Both the position numbers and the translations under genes were made by a program. Below, piece after piece: positions 52,120 to 61,391 of a DNA stretch of 64,000 nucleotides; position 1 is the stretch's first letter; the number at the start of each line of letters is the position of its first letter. The stretch covers positions 1 through 64,000 of the forward strand of contig CP159918.1 of the NCBI GenBank assembly GCA_040616305.1, written 5' to 3'. Under the pieces are notes generated by a model, which saw only the letters and a program-made list of their open reading frames with translations, ran no database searches and was not told the DNA's origin. This DNA comes from UBA1876 sp003446665 (GTDB lineage: Bacteria > Synergistota > Synergistia > Synergistales > Thermovirgaceae).

Positions 52120-52698
52120 CTAAAACGTCCTCCCGCCGCCGGAGCTTTCTTTGGAAAGCACTAAAGGAACAAGGGCCTTATAGGCTTCTCGAATAGATGA
52201 TATCCTGTCGAGCCAAAAAGCTGGATTCATAAGGTTTGTGGCGGCCCGTTGAAGCGATATCATACGGAAATAGCGGTTTTCACGGGTCGGCACGGTGGTC
52301 GTGAATATTTCAGAGAGAATATCGAGGTCGCCTTCCATGGCGAAATCGTCACGGGTTTCCTCATAGCCGAAAAGATAGAAAACTTTAGGGAAACCGCACC
52401 ACGCGAGGGCGGAAAGGCACATGGAACAGGGTTCGTGGGTGGAAAGAAATATCGTCTCTTCCGGCGCCGGCCGAACTGAGAGGTCAAAAAAGTTGGCTAT
52501 TGCCACCATCTCTCCGTGCAGGGTCGGGTTGTCTCCTCGGCGGTTGGTTCCTGCGGCGACAAGGGATAGATCTTTTTCAAGCAATACCGCCGCCCCAAAG
52601 ATGTTGTGGCCTTCAAAAACGGCGCGCTTTGTTATCGGGAGTATGTCGAACTCGATTACGTCCAGGCATCGTTTGAGAACAGTTTCGGTAATTTCCAT
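52120..52698 (-). CDS. Nucleoside/nucleotide deaminase-family protein
   Basis: The 192-residue product has the zinc-binding deaminase motifs H-x-E in TLHGEMVAI and P-C-x2-C in EPCSMCLSALAWCGF. The general fold is that of cytidine, guanine and tRNA-adenosine deaminases. The C-terminal extension (about residues 120-192) is not typical of TadA, and there is no adjacent tRNA modification gene, so the substrate remains open. Confidence 0.85.
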   Translation of the reverse strand: MEITETVLKRCLDVIEFDILPITKRAVFEGHNIFGAAVLLEKDLSLVAAGTNRRGDNPTLHGEMVAIANFFDLSVRPAPEETIFLSTHEPCSMCLSALAWCGFPKVFYLFGYEETRDDFAMEGDLDILSEIFTTTVPTRENRYFRMISLQRAATNLMNPAFWLDRISSIREAYKALVPLVLSKESSGGGRTF

Positions 52699-52746
52699 GA
52701 TTTAAAGCCTCCGTATTGTAGTTAAATTCACGGTTCTTACATGTAG

Positions 52747-53227
52747 TAGCCTTTGTCCTGAGGCTCGACGCACGAACGCCAGTACGTGCGTTCAGGTGTT
52801 TGGCTTTTGTCTTTGTCTTTGTAATTTTAATATATCTTGCGTTAGTAACATTTATTTTATCGAGCCTCAGGCCGCGTTTCGCAGGCAAAAGACGTAGCCT
52901 TTGTCCTGAGGCTCGACGCACGAACGGCAGTCCGTGCGTTCAGGTGTTTGGCTTTTGTCTTTGTAATTTTAATTTATCTTGCGTAAGTGACATTTATTTT
53001 ATCGAGCCTCAGGCCGCCATTCGGAGGCAAAAGACGTAGCCTTCGTCCTGAGGCTCGACGCACGAACGGCAGTCCGTGCGTCAAGGTGTTTGGCTTTTGT
53101 TTTTGTCTTTGTAATTTTAATTTATCTTGCGTTAGTAACATTTATTTTATCGAGCCTCAGGCCGCGTTTCGCAGGCAAAAGACGTAGCCTTTGTCCTGAG
53201 GCTCGACGCACGAACGGCAGTCCGTGC
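52747..53227. repeat. Tandem repeat array, units of 142-148 bp, about 3.3 copies
   Basis: Units begin at 52747, 52895, 53037 and 53185 (the last partial, to 53227). The six-base length difference comes from an extra TCTTTG in the units of 148. Each junction forms a hairpin TCGAGCCTCAGG, 33-base loop, CCTGAGGCTCGA. Within units CGCACG and CGTGCG pair. Copies differ at several positions, so the array is older than the 120-bp array at 25053. The hairpin plan, 12-bp arms starting TCGA around a loop of about 33 bases, matches that array. Confidence 0.9.
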
Positions 53228-53324
53228 AGTTGACAAATCCGCTTTATCGGTTCAACATAATTATACGTCACAAATTTTCGCTTTGAAAAAGTGCGTTTTT
53301 GAACCATGAAGGAGGCAGGCTTCA

Positions 53325-54536
53325 ATGACAGCCAAAAGGGAAAAATCACGTCATCCACTGGAATCCTTCAAGAGCGCGGAATGCCTGTCTTTTACTTCGG
53401 ACGGCAAACCAAAGTTCACGATGGAGCAATTCGATTTCCCGGTCGGCTGTCCGGAATTTAACGCACCTGGTGCCCCGAGAAGTTTTTCTCAAATGGTAAA
53501 CAGCATGGTGGAACTGGAGGCCAGCGATCTTCACCTGAAAACCGGCTTCCCCGCCTTCGTTCGACTGCCGGATACGCACCTGTATCCTTTCACGCACATG
53601 GACCCCATCGAGGCGGACGAAATTTTCGGCTTTATCGAGGAGATTCTCCTGCCGGAACGTTACCGTGTTTTCCGCGAGACGGGCGACGCCGATTTCGTCT
53701 ACCCTCTATTGGGCGGGGAGAGGTTCAGAATCAATTCCTACATGTCGATGGGAATGCCTTCCATGGCGGTTCGTCATGTTAAATCCAGGATTCCTTCCAT
53801 GCAGGATCTGGGCCTCCCGTGGATCATTTCCCGGTTCGCAAAAAAAAGGCGCGGTCTTATCCTTATCACCGGACCTACGGGGTGCGGCAAATCCACAACG
53901 CTTGCTTCGATAATAGAGGACATCAACAGCCGCAGCAAGCTACACATAATAACGCTGGAAGACCCCATAGAGTACGTCTTCGAGCCAAAGGAAGCGCTGA
54001 TAGACCAACGTGAAATAGGCAGGGACTCCGTGGATTTCCACGAAGGGCTCAGGCGGGTTTTCCGGCAAGACCCGGACGTGATCATGATCGGGGAAATGCG
54101 CGACCTGGAGACCATTTCGTCGGCCATCACCGCGGCTGAAACGGGCCACCTTGTGCTGGCAACGCTGCACACCCAGGACGCGCCGGGAACCATCGACCGG
54201 ATCATCGACATTTTCCCTCCCTACCAGCAGAACCAGATTCGTAACCAGCTGGCGAACATCCTGATCGGCGTCTGCAGCCAGCAGCTCATCAACACAGTCG
54301 ACGGCAGGCGGGTCCTTGCCGCCGAAGTCCTCGTGGCCAACTACGCCGTGCGCAACCTGATAAAGGAAGGACGACCGGAGCAGGTACGAAACGTCATGGC
54401 AACCAATACCTCCGACGGCATGCAGCTCATGGAACACTCTCTCGCGGCGCTTTTCAGGAAAGGCCGTATAACCAGGGAAACTGCCTATATGCATGCTTTC
54501 GACGTAAAGGACCTGGACAGGTTCCTCGAGGAATAG
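53325..54536 (+). CDS. pilT: PilT-type twitching-motility retraction ATPase
   Basis: The 403-residue hexameric ATPase has Walker A ITGPTGCGKSTT, the Asp-box region IITLEDPIEYVF, Walker B DVIMIGEMRDLETI, and the His-box ETGHLVLATLHTQDA. An extra 50-residue N-terminal segment precedes the PilT core, which starts with VNSMVELEASDLHLKTG. It would power type IV pilus retraction. No other pil genes are nearby. ATG at 53325 has GGAGGC eight bases upstream. Confidence 0.92.
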   Translation: MTAKREKSRHPLESFKSAECLSFTSDGKPKFTMEQFDFPVGCPEFNAPGAPRSFSQMVNSMVELEASDLHLKTGFPAFVRLPDTHLYPFTHMDPIEADEIFGFIEEILLPERYRVFRETGDADFVYPLLGGERFRINSYMSMGMPSMAVRHVKSRIPSMQDLGLPWIISRFAKKRRGLILITGPTGCGKSTTLASIIEDINSRSKLHIITLEDPIEYVFEPKEALIDQREIGRDSVDFHEGLRRVFRQDPDVIMIGEMRDLETISSAITAAETGHLVLATLHTQDAPGTIDRIIDIFPPYQQNQIRNQLANILIGVCSQQLINTVDGRRVLAAEVLVANYAVRNLIKEGRPEQVRNVMATNTSDGMQLMEHSLAALFRKGRITRETAYMHAFDVKDLDRFLEE

Positions 54537-54551
54537 CCTTCAGGGTGATGC

Positions 54552-55055
54552 TTATTCAGGAGGTTGCATGTCCCTGGGTTTGGTCCGCATGGTCCTTTCT
54601 TTGAGTACTTTCTTGTCGAAATAACGCAATCCGCGGTTGATTATCCAGACAGCCGCCACGCAGCCGAAGGCAAGTACATATTGGTCCAGTGCGGCGGCAA
54701 TGCCTATGGCCGCGGTAAAAAGTATGGATGCCGCGGAAGTCAGGTAAATAACCTTGCGGCGCTCTTGATGCTGAAGGATGGTTCCCGCACCGATGAAGCT
54801 TATTCCGAGGACTATGGCCTGAATCACCCGAACAGGGTCAGCCTGCACAAGCCCCACACAAGTGACGCTACCGTAGTAATTCACGATCACCGCGCCCAGG
54901 GAAGTGAAAAGCGCCGAAGCTCCTCCAATGAGCATGTGAGTGCGCATGCCGGTGGGCTTTCCTATCATTTCCCTTTCGAGGCCGATGGCCCCTCCAAGGA
55001 CAACCGCGATGGCTACCTTTAGAAGTATGACAAACTGCTCTTCGATGCCTGTCAT
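54552..55055 (-). CDS. MgtC/SapB-family membrane protein
   Basis: The 167-residue protein has four or five membrane helices and the MgtC signature GGAIGLEREMIGKPTGMRTHMLIGGASALF. Relatives modulate ATP synthase or ion balance in low Mg2+ or act as unknown inner-membrane proteins. It lacks the ACT-like C-terminal domain of MgtC. It converges with pilT. Confidence 0.88.
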   Translation of the reverse strand: MTGIEEQFVILLKVAIAVVLGGAIGLEREMIGKPTGMRTHMLIGGASALFTSLGAVIVNYYGSVTCVGLVQADPVRVIQAIVLGISFIGAGTILQHQERRKVIYLTSAASILFTAAIGIAAALDQYVLAFGCVAAVWIINRGLRYFDKKVLKERTMRTKPRDMQPPE

Positions 55056-55162
55056 GCCAGGCTACCTCCTTTGTCCTTGTTGTTTGAGGCAATGGTATTA
55101 TCCCATGTAGACACACTGTTGAACAGGAAAGACCAGACAGCCCCGCAGGGAGGGAGCTTAAG

Positions 55163-56524
55163 ATGATGACATTTGCCGGCCGACTGACGCGAGTTCTAAT
55201 TGCCATGCTATGGGTGGTCATGGTTTTTGGGAGCTCGCCGGTTGCTCGTCAAGCCGGGGGAGTCCCCATAGCCGATCTTGAAGAATTTCCTCAAAACCCC
55301 TTTCGCTACATTTCCGGCCCCCCTGATGAGCCTTTCATTTCAACGGAGGAAAGAAACAAGGCTTTGTCCCGATTCCGCGGCCGCCTGTTCGCTCCCTGGG
55401 GCAGGAAGAAACCAGCCCATTCCATTGATGCGGTAATGTGGCCCTGGCGGGCTTTTACCTCCGAAACCGGCGACTTGGCAGGAGCAAACCTGCGCTCTCC
55501 CAAAGAAGCCTGGTTCGAGAGCATGAAGAAGAAAGCCGCCATGGAGAGGTTTGGAACCCTTAACGAACGAGGCATAGTTGTGAGGGAGACTAACCTGAGG
55601 AATTTTCCTACCAACGAGCCACTTTTCAGGGACCCTTCCCTTCCCGGCGAAGGTTTTCCCTTCGATTACCTTCAGCAGACGGTTTTAAGGCCCGGTGAGC
55701 CGCTTTTTGTCAGCCACCTGTCCGCCGAAGGAGATTGGGCTTTCGTGGAATCGCCACAGGCGGCGGGATGGGTGGACATACGGGATTTAGCCTTCGCTGA
55801 CGAGAGATTCGTCACGGAATGGATGTCCCGACCCCTGGGTGTTGCCGTAACCGAGGGTTTGGCCGTACGGAACACTCGGGGCCGTTTCGTATTCTCTCTG
55901 GGTGTCGGGTCGGTGATTCCACTTGGTAATCCCGCTTCGGATCAAGCGGGCCGCCGGCGGGTTCTGATTCCCCTTAGTGATGCGGATGGCACGGCCGTAA
56001 TTTCGGTGGGATACACCCAAGAGGGAGGCCTTGCCGGGTTCCCCTTGGAATACAACCTTTGGAATGTGGCAAAGATAATGGCTGAACTGGCAGGTAGTCC
56101 TTATGGATGGGGGACAATCCTTGGAAACAGGGACTGCTCGGCCATGTTGAAGGACCTTTTCGCGCCCTTTGGCCTGTGGTTGCCGAGACACTCTGCCGAT
56201 CAAGCCGGACAGGGAGAGAGGTTAAGTCTCAAGGGACTTTCTCCGGAAGAAAAGGAAGCCGAAATCCTTGCGAAGGGGATCCCATTTCGGACGTTGCTTT
56301 GGCTGCCCGGGCACGTGATGCTTTATGCCGGTTCCTATAGGGGGCGCATCGCAGTGTTTCATGCCTTTTGGGGAATACGGACCAGGACAGAGAGCCGACA
56401 GGGTAGAGAAATCGTCGGGACCACGGCCTTCACATCTCTTGAACCGGGAAAGGAGCTTCCCTTTGCCGACCTTGAAGCGACATATCTGAAACGCCTTGAA
56501 AGCATGACGATCCTGTTCCGCTAG
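55163..56524 (+). CDS. Exported SH3-domain NlpC/P60 (C40) peptidase
   Basis: The 453-residue protein has a signal sequence (residues 1-30, RVLIAMLWVVMVFG). An SH3-like middle part (about 110-260) has VRETNLRNFPTNEPLF and GWVDIRDLAF. A C-terminal NlpC/P60 domain carries the catalytic Cys in GNRDCSAMLKDLFAPFG and the His in PGHVMLYAG. It should cut peptidoglycan stem peptides. No cognate gene is adjacent. Confidence 0.85.
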   Translation: MMTFAGRLTRVLIAMLWVVMVFGSSPVARQAGGVPIADLEEFPQNPFRYISGPPDEPFISTEERNKALSRFRGRLFAPWGRKKPAHSIDAVMWPWRAFTSETGDLAGANLRSPKEAWFESMKKKAAMERFGTLNERGIVVRETNLRNFPTNEPLFRDPSLPGEGFPFDYLQQTVLRPGEPLFVSHLSAEGDWAFVESPQAAGWVDIRDLAFADERFVTEWMSRPLGVAVTEGLAVRNTRGRFVFSLGVGSVIPLGNPASDQAGRRRVLIPLSDADGTAVISVGYTQEGGLAGFPLEYNLWNVAKIMAELAGSPYGWGTILGNRDCSAMLKDLFAPFGLWLPRHSADQAGQGERLSLKGLSPEEKEAEILAKGIPFRTLLWLPGHVMLYAGSYRGRIAVFHAFWGIRTRTESRQGREIVGTTAFTSLEPGKELPFADLEATYLKRLESMTILFR

Positions 56525-56548
56525 CGCAGCAGTAAGGGGGAAAAGAAG

Positions 56549-56573
56549 CGGAGCCGGCACGCAGCCGGCCCCG
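56549..56573. terminator. Weak bidirectional terminator between converging genes
   Basis: CGG-A-GCCGGC and GCCGGC-C-CCG form a stem with one mismatch around ACGCA (56549-56573). Only three T follow, so strength is doubtful. Confidence 0.4.
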
Positions 56574-56610
56574 TTTGAATCGCTATTTGCCTTGGCCAAA
56601 GCCGTACCTG

Positions 56611-59412
56611 TCAGGGCAGGTCCTCAGGTGTTACGCCTGTCATAACCACCAACTGGCGTATGACCGATTCCAGCTTTCCCAGCTCTTCGCCGTATCGGGC
56701 CCAGTCGCCCCGTCGAGCGGCATCCTGGGCGGCTTCGAAATGCCGTTCGGCCCTGCGCGCCAGTTCCGCCGGTGATCCCTCGGGCAGTTCAAGGGGCAGC
56801 TGTGGCCTGGGGATCGCTTCACCGGTCTCGATGCCGGTTTCTTCCGCTGGTTCGGGGACCGTGACGGGCCTGGTGCCCAGGAGGTTGTCGAGGGCTTCGT
56901 CAAGTCTTTCGGCCCAAGCCACACGGCCGCCCGAGGAAACGATGACCCTTTTCAGCTCCGGCAAATCGCTATTGGACGCCATCAGGTAGAGAGGCTGCAC
57001 ATACAGTAGCGATTCTCCCATGGGGATTACCAGGAGGTTGCCGCGAATGACGTCGGAGCCGCGTTGGCTCCATAGGGAGAGTTGGGCCGAGATCTCGGGT
57101 GTCTGGTCGATCAAGGCTTCCACCTGGCGAGGACCATAGATAAGCTGCTGTTTGGGGAAGGCGTAGACCACCAGATCTCCGTAATTCGGGTCGTCCGAGC
57201 GCCCGGCCATCCAGGCGATCATGTTGTCCCTGCCGCTTGGCGTAAAGGGCGAAATAAGCATGAATTCCGCCTTTTCTTCACCAGCAAGGCGCATAACGAG
57301 ATAGTAGGCGCCGAGGGAGCCCGAAACGCCGGCCTGGGGGAATTCCCAGACGTCCTCCTTGTTGTAGAAGGTGTTGGGATCCTCCATGTGATAGGTTCTA
57401 AAGACCTCGCTCTGGATGGTGAACAGGCCCTTTGGATAGCGCCTGTGCGCGCAAAAGGAATCCGGAGCCTCCTCCATGGGCGTGAAGAGGTCCGGGAAAA
57501 TCCGCTGCCAGGTCCTTATAAGGGGATCCTCCTGGTCGGAAACGTAGAAGGTCATATCGCCGTTGTAGGCGTCGATGGCTATCTTGACGCTGTTGCTGAT
57601 GTAATTGATGCGTCCGCCTGAGATATCGACCGGTTCGGAGTAAGGGTAGCGGTCCGTTACGGTATAGGCATCCTGGATCCAGATAAGCTTCCCGTCCTGG
57701 ATCGTCAGGTAGGGGTCGCTGTCGTAGACGAGGAATGGAGCCACCTTGCGGACCCGTTCATCGATGCTCCTGTAGAACATGACACGGCTTTCGGGGAGGA
57801 TGGCGTTGGTGAAAAGAATCTGGGAATCGGCGAAACGCACCGTGAAAGCCAGGCGGCGGAGAAGCGAACCTATGCCCACGCCGCCCGTCCCTTCGTAGGT
57901 GGTGCGGACGTTGTCGTTACCCATGGGGTAGTCGAATTCCTTTGTCGTAGTCTTGACAAGGACGTAGGGCTGTCTTTTTTCGCCATAGTAGATTTGGGGC
58001 CTGCCGATGGAAATGGGAACATCTATTTTTGGCGGCAGGTCCTTGATAAACAGAATGGGTTTGCCTTCCGGATCGACCTCGTTGACGGGATTCATTACCA
58101 CGCCGTAGCCGTGGGTGAATTCCAGGTGCATGTTTACCCACGTCGGGTTCTGCAACTGGGCCAGGTCCAGCTCCCTGGCGGAGAGCATCACCTGGCGGTA
58201 GGTTCCGTCAAAGGTGTAGCGGTCAATGTCCACGTCCTCGAAATCGTAATAGGACCTGATTTCCTGGAGCTGTTTGTAGGAACGCAAAAGCGGCCGGTAG
58301 TCCCAGAGGCGGACATTTTGGATGATGTCTTCGTTGTCGTCGATGTCGGCCCTGTTTATGGTGGTTTTAGGGGCGTAGTTCACCACCTCCAGCGAATCGA
58401 GGCCATAGGCTTTGAGCGTGCTCGCTATGTTGTGCCTGATGTAGGGTTCTTCTTTCTGGAATTCGTTGGGTTCTACTATGTACTTCTGGACAATTCCCGG
58501 ATAGATGCCCATGATGACGATGTTGGTCACCACGAGCAGGGCAACTGCGGCGGCGGCGAGCTTCCAGGTCCTCCTGAAAATGTTCAGAAGAAGCAAGACA
58601 CCCACGATCACTGAAAGTGCAAGCATGATGTTGATGGCCAGAAGCCTGGCGTGGATGTCCGTGTAACCCGCGCCGAAGACGACGCCCGATGCGGAAAAAA
58701 GCAGATCGAACCGTTCTATCCAGAAACCGGCACCCCAGGCGAAAACGGCGACAGCGCCCAGGAAGGTCAGGTGCCGGCGGGCCTGGGGCGGGAAGGAAAA
58801 GCGGTTTTCCTCGCGTATTCTCGGGAGCCAGCCCATGACGTAGATCAAGGCCGAACCCAGCAAGGCCGTGACGAGCACTCCCAGAAGCCAGTCCTGGAGG
58901 AAGGAGTAAAAAGGCAGCTCGAAGACGTAAAAGCCCACGTCCTTCCCGAAGATCGGGTCGGTCTGGCCGAAGGGGGTTCTGTTGAGAAAGCGCAGGACCA
59001 TGGCCCATTCGCCTCTGACGCCGAGTCCGTTCATGACGGCAAGCAAAATCGAAGCGGCCAGGACGATCAGGCCTGATCCCTTGGCATGAAGCGGTGTTTC
59101 TCCGGTAGTGTCGAGTTTTTTAGCGCCCCTTCTCGCCCTCAGCCAGCTGAAGGAGAAAATCACGAAAGCCGCGGCCGCGGCAACCGCGAAAAGCAACCAC
59201 TGTGGAAGGATGCGCGTCCAGAACACGCTCGTAAGGTCGAGGGCATCGAACCACAGGTAGTCGGTGTAAAACCGGGCGAAGGCCGGGAAGAGTACAAAAA
59301 CCAGGACCAAAAGCCCCAGGATGATCCAAAGGCTTTTTTTGAACCTGAAGGTCGGCATCTTGTAGTCTCTTCTTTCCTCTCCGCCTCTTTGGAAGATATC
59401 TTTCATCGACAT
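56611..59412 (-). CDS. UPF0182-family large membrane protein
   Basis: The 933-residue product is a UPF0182 protein: six or seven N-terminal membrane helices to about residue 330. A large soluble domain follows with YTVTDRYPYSEP, NYISNSVKIAIDAYNGDMTFYV and FTPSGRDNMIAWMAGRSD in sequence. The family function is unknown. The extreme C-terminus (about 850-933) is Pro/Glu-rich and helical. The first ATG lacks a clear ribosome-binding site; ATG at 59358 is an alternative. Confidence 0.88.
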   Translation of the reverse strand: MSMKDIFQRGGEERRDYKMPTFRFKKSLWIILGLLVLVFVLFPAFARFYTDYLWFDALDLTSVFWTRILPQWLLFAVAAAAAFVIFSFSWLRARRGAKKLDTTGETPLHAKGSGLIVLAASILLAVMNGLGVRGEWAMVLRFLNRTPFGQTDPIFGKDVGFYVFELPFYSFLQDWLLGVLVTALLGSALIYVMGWLPRIREENRFSFPPQARRHLTFLGAVAVFAWGAGFWIERFDLLFSASGVVFGAGYTDIHARLLAINIMLALSVIVGVLLLLNIFRRTWKLAAAAVALLVVTNIVIMGIYPGIVQKYIVEPNEFQKEEPYIRHNIASTLKAYGLDSLEVVNYAPKTTINRADIDDNEDIIQNVRLWDYRPLLRSYKQLQEIRSYYDFEDVDIDRYTFDGTYRQVMLSARELDLAQLQNPTWVNMHLEFTHGYGVVMNPVNEVDPEGKPILFIKDLPPKIDVPISIGRPQIYYGEKRQPYVLVKTTTKEFDYPMGNDNVRTTYEGTGGVGIGSLLRRLAFTVRFADSQILFTNAILPESRVMFYRSIDERVRKVAPFLVYDSDPYLTIQDGKLIWIQDAYTVTDRYPYSEPVDISGGRINYISNSVKIAIDAYNGDMTFYVSDQEDPLIRTWQRIFPDLFTPMEEAPDSFCAHRRYPKGLFTIQSEVFRTYHMEDPNTFYNKEDVWEFPQAGVSGSLGAYYLVMRLAGEEKAEFMLISPFTPSGRDNMIAWMAGRSDDPNYGDLVVYAFPKQQLIYGPRQVEALIDQTPEISAQLSLWSQRGSDVIRGNLLVIPMGESLLYVQPLYLMASNSDLPELKRVIVSSGGRVAWAERLDEALDNLLGTRPVTVPEPAEETGIETGEAIPRPQLPLELPEGSPAELARRAERHFEAAQDAARRGDWARYGEELGKLESVIRQLVVMTGVTPEDLP

Positions 59413-59519
59413 GGCGTATCGCCTCGCATTTCAAAGTGTTTTATGTTGTTACAGCCTAACATGGAAGCCGGACCAAGGCAAAGGTTTTCCGTTGACAAGG
59501 TTTTGCGTTTCCCGTTGTG

Positions 59520-59555
59520 AAAGAAAAAGGGCCGCCCGGTTTTGTTGGGCGGCCC
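59520..59555 (-). terminator. Terminator of the minus-strand transporter operon
   Basis: On the minus strand GGGCCGCCC (59555-59547) pairs with GGGCGGCCC (59537-59529), followed by TTTTTCTTTC. It ends the operon whose last gene stops at 59588. Confidence 0.85.
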
Positions 59556-59587
59556 TGGTTGGTGTCCTTTTACTATAGTCTTCGCTA

Positions 59588-60619
59588 TTATTCCAGGAGC
59601 CCTGTCTCCCTGAGGAAATCGGTGGCTATGTCTTCAGGCTCGTCGCCGTCATCGTATCGGCCGTTTAAGGCCGACATGGTTGCCTCGTCGATCTTCCCGC
59701 TCAGTTTTTCGAGGATCTCGAGAATCGCCGGATACTTCTCGAGGGTGTCCATGTCGATGACGTAGGCCGCGCTGTAATCGGGGAAGAATTCCTTGTCGTC
59801 CTCGAGCATTACCAGATCGAGCTTGGCTATCCGGGAGTCCGTTGAGTAGGCCGCGATGACGTCGACTTCTTTGTTGGCTATCGCCCGATACATCATGGAG
59901 TACTGCATGGGAATGACTTCCTTGAACTCGATGCCGTAGGTTTCGGACCATCCCGGGTAGGCGTCGGGCCTGGTGTCGAAGTTTTCGTCGGCGCCGAGCT
60001 TCATTTCACCGGCAACATCCTTGAGGTCCGATGCCTTTTGGAGGCCGTATTTTTCGGCCGTATCACGCCTCACGGCCATGACATAGGTGTTGTTGAAACC
60101 CAGCGGCTTGGTCCAGGTCATGTTGAAATTTTTTTCGAAGCCTTCTTTTACCATTTTGAATGTTTCTTCACCGGAAAGTTTCGGTCCCTCATACCGGAGA
60201 ATACCCATGAGTTGAGTGCCGGTCCACGAGGGGTAGATGTCGAGTTCGCCCTGGGCCATGGCCTGGTGGAGGACCGAGGATGCCGCGAACTCAGTGTTGG
60301 TCTCAACGTCGAGGCCGGTGTATTCTTCCAAAAGAAGCCTGGCCATCCATGCCAGCACTATCGACTCGTTCACCGTCTGGGCACCGACCCTTATGGAACC
60401 TTCGTAGTCCAGCGGATCGGCTTCGGAGATCAGGGCTTCCTCAACGGCCGGCTCCTCCACAGGCTCCTCGGCGGGTTCCTCCACGACTTCCTCAACGACT
60501 TCTTCCACCGCCTCTTCTTCTGCCGGGGGCGGGGCGGGTTCCTCGGTCCCCCTGATCATGAAAAATCCTGCGACGACCACCAAAGCCACCAGGACAAGCA
60601 ACATGGTCTTCCTGTTCAT
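59588..60619 (-). CDS. Glycine betaine/choline-type ABC transporter substrate-binding protein
   Basis: The 343-residue product belongs to the OpuAC/OsmF branch: VGAQTVNESIVLAWMARLLLEEYTGLDV, SWTGTQLMGIL, YVMAVRRDTAEKYGL and IAAYSTDSRIAKLDLVMLEDDKEFFPDY. Its N-terminus has a hydrophobic anchor (residues 5-22) but no lipobox Cys, followed by about 40 residues of Glu/Pro/Val repeats. It may thus be tethered by the helix and held away by the acidic linker. It is the last gene of the operon. Confidence 0.88.
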   Translation of the reverse strand: MNRKTMLLVLVALVVVAGFFMIRGTEEPAPPPAEEEAVEEVVEEVVEEPAEEPVEEPAVEEALISEADPLDYEGSIRVGAQTVNESIVLAWMARLLLEEYTGLDVETNTEFAASSVLHQAMAQGELDIYPSWTGTQLMGILRYEGPKLSGEETFKMVKEGFEKNFNMTWTKPLGFNNTYVMAVRRDTAEKYGLQKASDLKDVAGEMKLGADENFDTRPDAYPGWSETYGIEFKEVIPMQYSMMYRAIANKEVDVIAAYSTDSRIAKLDLVMLEDDKEFFPDYSAAYVIDMDTLEKYPAILEILEKLSGKIDEATMSALNGRYDDGDEPEDIATDFLRETGLLE

Positions 60620-60692
60620 TTTCTCAACTCCCTTTCTTTATAAGGATGCTGTTCCCATTTACCCCTTTGTTTTCTCATCCCGCGCTGCCCGG

Positions 60693-61391
60693 TCAGGGCG
60701 CTGTTTCGGCGCGTTCGGCCCTTTTGGCCAGGCGCAGGGCGCGGGTTTTCGGGTTGAGGTACCTCTGGAGCCACTTGAGTCCCTGGTCGGCCGTCAGGGC
60801 CAGTATCGTTGCGGGAAGGGCGCCTGCAAGGACAACCTCATTCCTGATCGAAGCAAGACCCGAAAATATCAGCCTTCCCAGGCCGCCTCCGCCTATCGCC
60901 GCCGCCAGTGTCGCCGTCCCGATGACCCAGACGGTGGCAACCCGGATCCCGGCGAGGATAATGGGCATGGCAATGGGGAGCTGGACTTTCATCAGGATCT
61001 GGTATTCCGTCATGCCCATTCCCCGTGCTGCCTGGATCAGGTGCTTCGGGACGCTCTTGAGGCCCGTATAGGTGTTCTGGAGAACGGGGAGCATGGCGTA
61101 GAGGAAAAGAGCACAGATGGCGTTGTCGTTTCCGATCCCGAAGATGAAGATCAGAAACCCCAGAAGGGCAAGGCTGGGGATGGTCTGGAAGATGTTGGCC
61201 GCTCCGATTACGTAGGGTGAAAGCTTTTCGTTTTTAGTCAGATAAATGCCCAGCGGGATGCATATAACCAGGGTGATGGAAAGCGCCACGAGTGAGATAT
61301 ACAGGTGTTGCCAGGTCAGGTTGAGGATCCGTGGCCAGTAACGGGCTACATATTTGACAAAAAGCTGGATGAAAGGCTCCTGGTTCAGCAT
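60693..61391 (-). CDS. Glycine betaine/choline-type ABC transporter permease
   Basis: The 232-residue permease has six membrane helices and the loop AARGMGMTEYQILMKVQLPIAMP, the EAA-like contact to the ATPase. GLASIRNEVVLAGALPATILAL follows near the end. It starts at the last base of the ATPase stop codon (TAATG). Two permeases are common in Opu systems; here only one is visible. Confidence 0.9.
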   Translation of the reverse strand: MLNQEPFIQLFVKYVARYWPRILNLTWQHLYISLVALSITLVICIPLGIYLTKNEKLSPYVIGAANIFQTIPSLALLGFLIFIFGIGNDNAICALFLYAMLPVLQNTYTGLKSVPKHLIQAARGMGMTEYQILMKVQLPIAMPIILAGIRVATVWVIGTATLAAAIGGGGLGRLIFSGLASIRNEVVLAGALPATILALTADQGLKWLQRYLNPKTRALRLAKRAERAETAP

